NCBI GenBank assembly: GCA_030634715.1
Contig: DAOWAG010000040.1
Coordinates: 1 to 8,166, forward strand
Length of the DNA: 8,166 bases
Reading direction: 5' to 3'
Source: Candidatus Aegiribacteria sp.
GTDB lineage: Bacteria > Fermentibacterota > Fermentibacteria > Fermentibacterales > Fermentibacteraceae
A model generated the notes under the pieces. It was not told the DNA's origin, did no database searches, and saw only the letters and a program-made list of their open reading frames with translations. The translations under genes were made by a program, and so were the position numbers. The number at the start of each line of letters is the position of its first letter. Within the stretch, counting starts at the first letter, position 1. Of the stretch, positions 6,397 to 8,166 are shown in pieces.

Positions 6397-7748
6397 CAGA
6401 TATAGTGGGGCAGCGTCCCCCACACAGTCCAGACGCGGAGAAAAGTGTGCTTGGAGCCATGCTTCTTGACCAGGAACTTGCAGTTGAGGCTCTGGATGCT
6501 TTGAATACACAGGATTTCTTCGACAGAAAGCATCGAAGAATTTTCCAGGCCTGCCGTGACCTTGATGCAAGGAACAGCGTAACTGACATGGTTACGGTAA
6601 GTGAAGAGCTCTCGCGAAAGAAAATGCTGGAGGAAGCAGGAGGTATTGAATACCTTGCTTCTCTTACTGATGATATTCCACTTCTTTCCAACGTGCTTGA
6701 GTATATCCGGATTATCAAAGATATGGCAATGCTGCGTCAGCTGCTCAAGGTAAGCAGAGAGAATATTCAGGAAGTACTTGAGGGTACCGCAGATGTGAAA
6801 GATGTACTTGATAGCGCAGCCAGCAAAATTGTAGCGATTACCGAATCGTGCTCAAGAGGGGAATTCAAACCAATTTCGCAGCTTGTATCCAGGGGAATTG
6901 AGGACCTTGAGGAGCTTCGTAATACGAAGGGATTTGTTACTGGTCTGTCCACCGGGTTTGATGAACTTGACAGAATGACAACAGGATTCCATCCTGGTGA
7001 ACTGATTATTCTGGCCGCTCGACCTGGAATCGGGAAAACCAGTATGGCTCTCAATATGGCTACTCATATAGCACGGGAAACGGACAGGGCTGTCGCAATA
7101 TTCAGCCTTGAAATGTCCGATACCATGCTTACGCAGAGAATGCTCTGCGCAGACGCTCATATAGGAACAAAACCGATTATCGAAGGTACACTTGCGCAGG
7201 AACACTGGTATGAACTTCAGGCAGCAGCGGATAGACTCCAGCGAATGAAGATTTTTATTGATGACTCTGCGAGCATCAACTCAATGGATATTCGAGCAAA
7301 AGTAAGAAGTCTGAAGAGACGTGAAGATCTGTGTATGGTTTTCGTGGATTATCTTCAGCTCATGCGTGGTGATGGAGAGAACCGTCAGCAGGAGATCGCG
7401 AAAATATCCGGTGATCTCAAAGCTCTGTCCAAGGAGATGGAGCTGCCAGTGATGGCCCTGTCTCAGCTCAGCAGGATGGCAACGAAGCGCTCCGGCGCAC
7501 CAAGACTCAGCGATCTCAGAGAAAGCGGCGCGATTGAGCAGGACGCCGACCTGGTTTTGTTCCTTCATCAGCCTGAACTGCATTTTGCACAGAACGAGGA
7601 GGAGGATATCGAGATCGACTTTCTTCGAAGGGAAACAATTCTGAAGATAGGAAAACAGAGAAACGGTCCTCTTGGTGTAGTTAATCTGATGTTCAGGGCT
7701 GATATAACTCGCTTTTTTCCAGTGGATTCAGAAGGATTCGAGGAGTAG
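6393..7748 (+). CDS. dnaB: Replicative DNA helicase DnaB
   Basis: The protein has 451 residues, within the family range. It is a hexameric 5'-3' helicase that unwinds the chromosome fork and contacts primase. Residues 1-105 form the N-terminal domain (PHSPDAEKSVLGAML at 10-24). A helical linker follows, and the RecA-like motor runs from about 180. Key residues include the TGLSTGFDELD entry (183-193), Walker A ARPGIGKTS (209-217), Glu240 in FSLEMS, Walker B VFVDYLQL (316-323), the H3 motif ALSQLSR (355-361), DLRESGAIEQDAD (374-386) and KQRNGP (421-426) with the arginine finger. No intein is present in the P-loop or the H3 region. AGGA at 6383-6386 lies 6 nt before the ATG, which overlaps the glycosylase TGA. 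An acidic stretch (NEEED at 401-405) sits in the variable loop before the arginine finger. Confidence 0.98.
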   Translation: MTDIVGQRPPHSPDAEKSVLGAMLLDQELAVEALDALNTQDFFDRKHRRIFQACRDLDARNSVTDMVTVSEELSRKKMLEEAGGIEYLASLTDDIPLLSNVLEYIRIIKDMAMLRQLLKVSRENIQEVLEGTADVKDVLDSAASKIVAITESCSRGEFKPISQLVSRGIEDLEELRNTKGFVTGLSTGFDELDRMTTGFHPGELIILAARPGIGKTSMALNMATHIARETDRAVAIFSLEMSDTMLTQRMLCADAHIGTKPIIEGTLAQEHWYELQAAADRLQRMKIFIDDSASINSMDIRAKVRSLKRREDLCMVFVDYLQLMRGDGENRQQEIAKISGDLKALSKEMELPVMALSQLSRMATKRSGAPRLSDLRESGAIEQDADLVLFLHQPELHFAQNEEEDIEIDFLRRETILKIGKQRNGPLGVVNLMFRADITRFFPVDSEGFEE

Positions 7749-7752
7749 GGAG
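7748..7752 (+). promoter_or_regulatory. Shine-Dalgarno for the TTG start of radA
   Basis: GGGAG lies 5 nt before the TTG at 7758-7760 and begins on the last base of the dnaB TAG. It supports TTG as the radA start, where the family's N-terminal ARKK(T)xF pattern also begins. Confidence 0.75.
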
Positions 7753-7757
7753 AAGAA

Positions 7758-8166
7758 TTGGCCAGGAAGAAGACACGGTTTGTCTGTAACGAATGCGGTG
7801 GCAGTGCTCCCGCATGGTCAGGAAAATGTCCTCATTGCAATTCGTGGAATACAATGGTTGAGGAAGTAGTTGTAAAATCTGAAAGAAAATATGTCAATCA
7901 GCAGAATATCTGCCCTATACCGCTGACAGAGATACCTGAAATATCAGGAGAGAGACTGCAATCAGGAATTGAAGAGCTCGACAGGGTTTTTGGCGGTGGA
8001 GTACTTAAGGGTTCGGTAAATCTTATTGGAGGTGAACCTGGGATAGGAAAGAGTACTCTAATGGTTCAACTTTCCGCAAAGCTTGCGGATGGGGGAGAGA
8101 ATGTCCTGTACTCGACAGGTGAGGAATCTCCGGAACAGGTTGCTGGAAGAGCAAGAAGAACAGGAT
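7758..8166 (+). CDS. radA: DNA repair protein RadA (Sms), N-terminal part, cut by the window edge
   Basis: About 136 codons are present before the sequence ends. RadA is a RecA-like, DnaB-related hexameric motor that drives branch migration in recombination and stalled-fork repair. The N-terminal zinc finger is intact: Cys10, Cys13, Cys24 and Cys27 (C-x2-C-x10-C-x2-C). The motor domain entry SGIEELDRVFGGG (69-81) follows, then Walker A GGEPGIGKST (91-100) and a TGEES segment where YVSGEES is common. The start is TTG with a good Shine-Dalgarno, 9 nt after the dnaB stop. Its position directly behind dnaB in one operon links helicase supply to fork repair. Confidence 0.95.
   Translation, partial: MARKKTRFVCNECGGSAPAWSGKCPHCNSWNTMVEEVVVKSERKYVNQQNICPIPLTEIPEISGERLQSGIEELDRVFGGGVLKGSVNLIGGEPGIGKSTLMVQLSAKLADGGENVLYSTGEESPEQVAGRARRTG

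Noticed and set aside
6352..7583. Several antisense open frames of 70-136 codons opposite dnaB
   Set aside because: All lie opposite strongly conserved helicase motifs and lack domain patterns or ribosome-binding sites.
1..8166. tRNA, CRISPR repeats, insertion-sequence ends, inteins in dnaB
   Set aside because: I looked for cloverleaf ends, regularly spaced repeats, terminal inverted repeats and insertions in the DnaB P-loop or H3 motif and found none.

Overview
The window reads as a piece of bacterial chromosome, moderately AT-rich by eye (not computed) and densely packed, with no mobile element, CRISPR array, tRNA or rRNA. TGA, TAA and TAG all end recognisable genes, so the standard bacterial code is in use. 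The gene set and domain details would fit a little-studied, possibly uncultivated lineage around the Fibrobacteres-Chlorobi-Bacteroidetes group. That placement is an inference with low confidence.

Layout. At the left edge is the C-terminal part of a GT87-type membrane glycosyltransferase gene (+ strand, 3-881), interrupted by a single in-frame TGA at 363-365. It converges on a three-gene minus-strand operon. In transcription order this is an NFACT/RqcH-like ribosome-quality-control protein (3404-1797), a small stand-alone cyclic-nucleotide-binding protein (1770-1288) and a cytidine deaminase (1288-899). A roughly 100-bp divergent intergenic region (3405-3501), with a near-symmetric TATAAT-type -10 box, separates it from a plus-strand operon that runs off the right edge. 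That operon is yicC (3502-4383), a guanylate kinase-CoaB fusion (4376-5674), a family 4 uracil-DNA glycosylase (5671-6396), replicative helicase dnaB (6393-7748) and the start of radA (7758-8166).

How the genes fit together. The plus-strand operon is built with gene overlaps (8 nt, then 4 nt twice) and a 9-nt gap, which implies strong translational coupling. It joins RNA turnover (YicC), GMP/dGMP phosphorylation (Gmk), coenzyme A synthesis (CoaB), removal of uracil from DNA (UDG4), fork unwinding (DnaB) and recombination-fork processing (RadA). The common bacterial neighbourhood is yicC-gmk-rpoZ-coaBC. Here rpoZ is absent and the CoaB half alone, without the CoaC decarboxylase, is fused in frame to the C-terminus of Gmk. 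This fusion is the most unusual thing in the window. Both halves keep their key catalytic and binding residues, so a working bifunctional enzyme is plausible.

Three of the seven visible gene starts are TTG (rqcH-like, gmk-coaB and radA). Two of them have a well-placed Shine-Dalgarno sequence and the third has a weaker, distant one.
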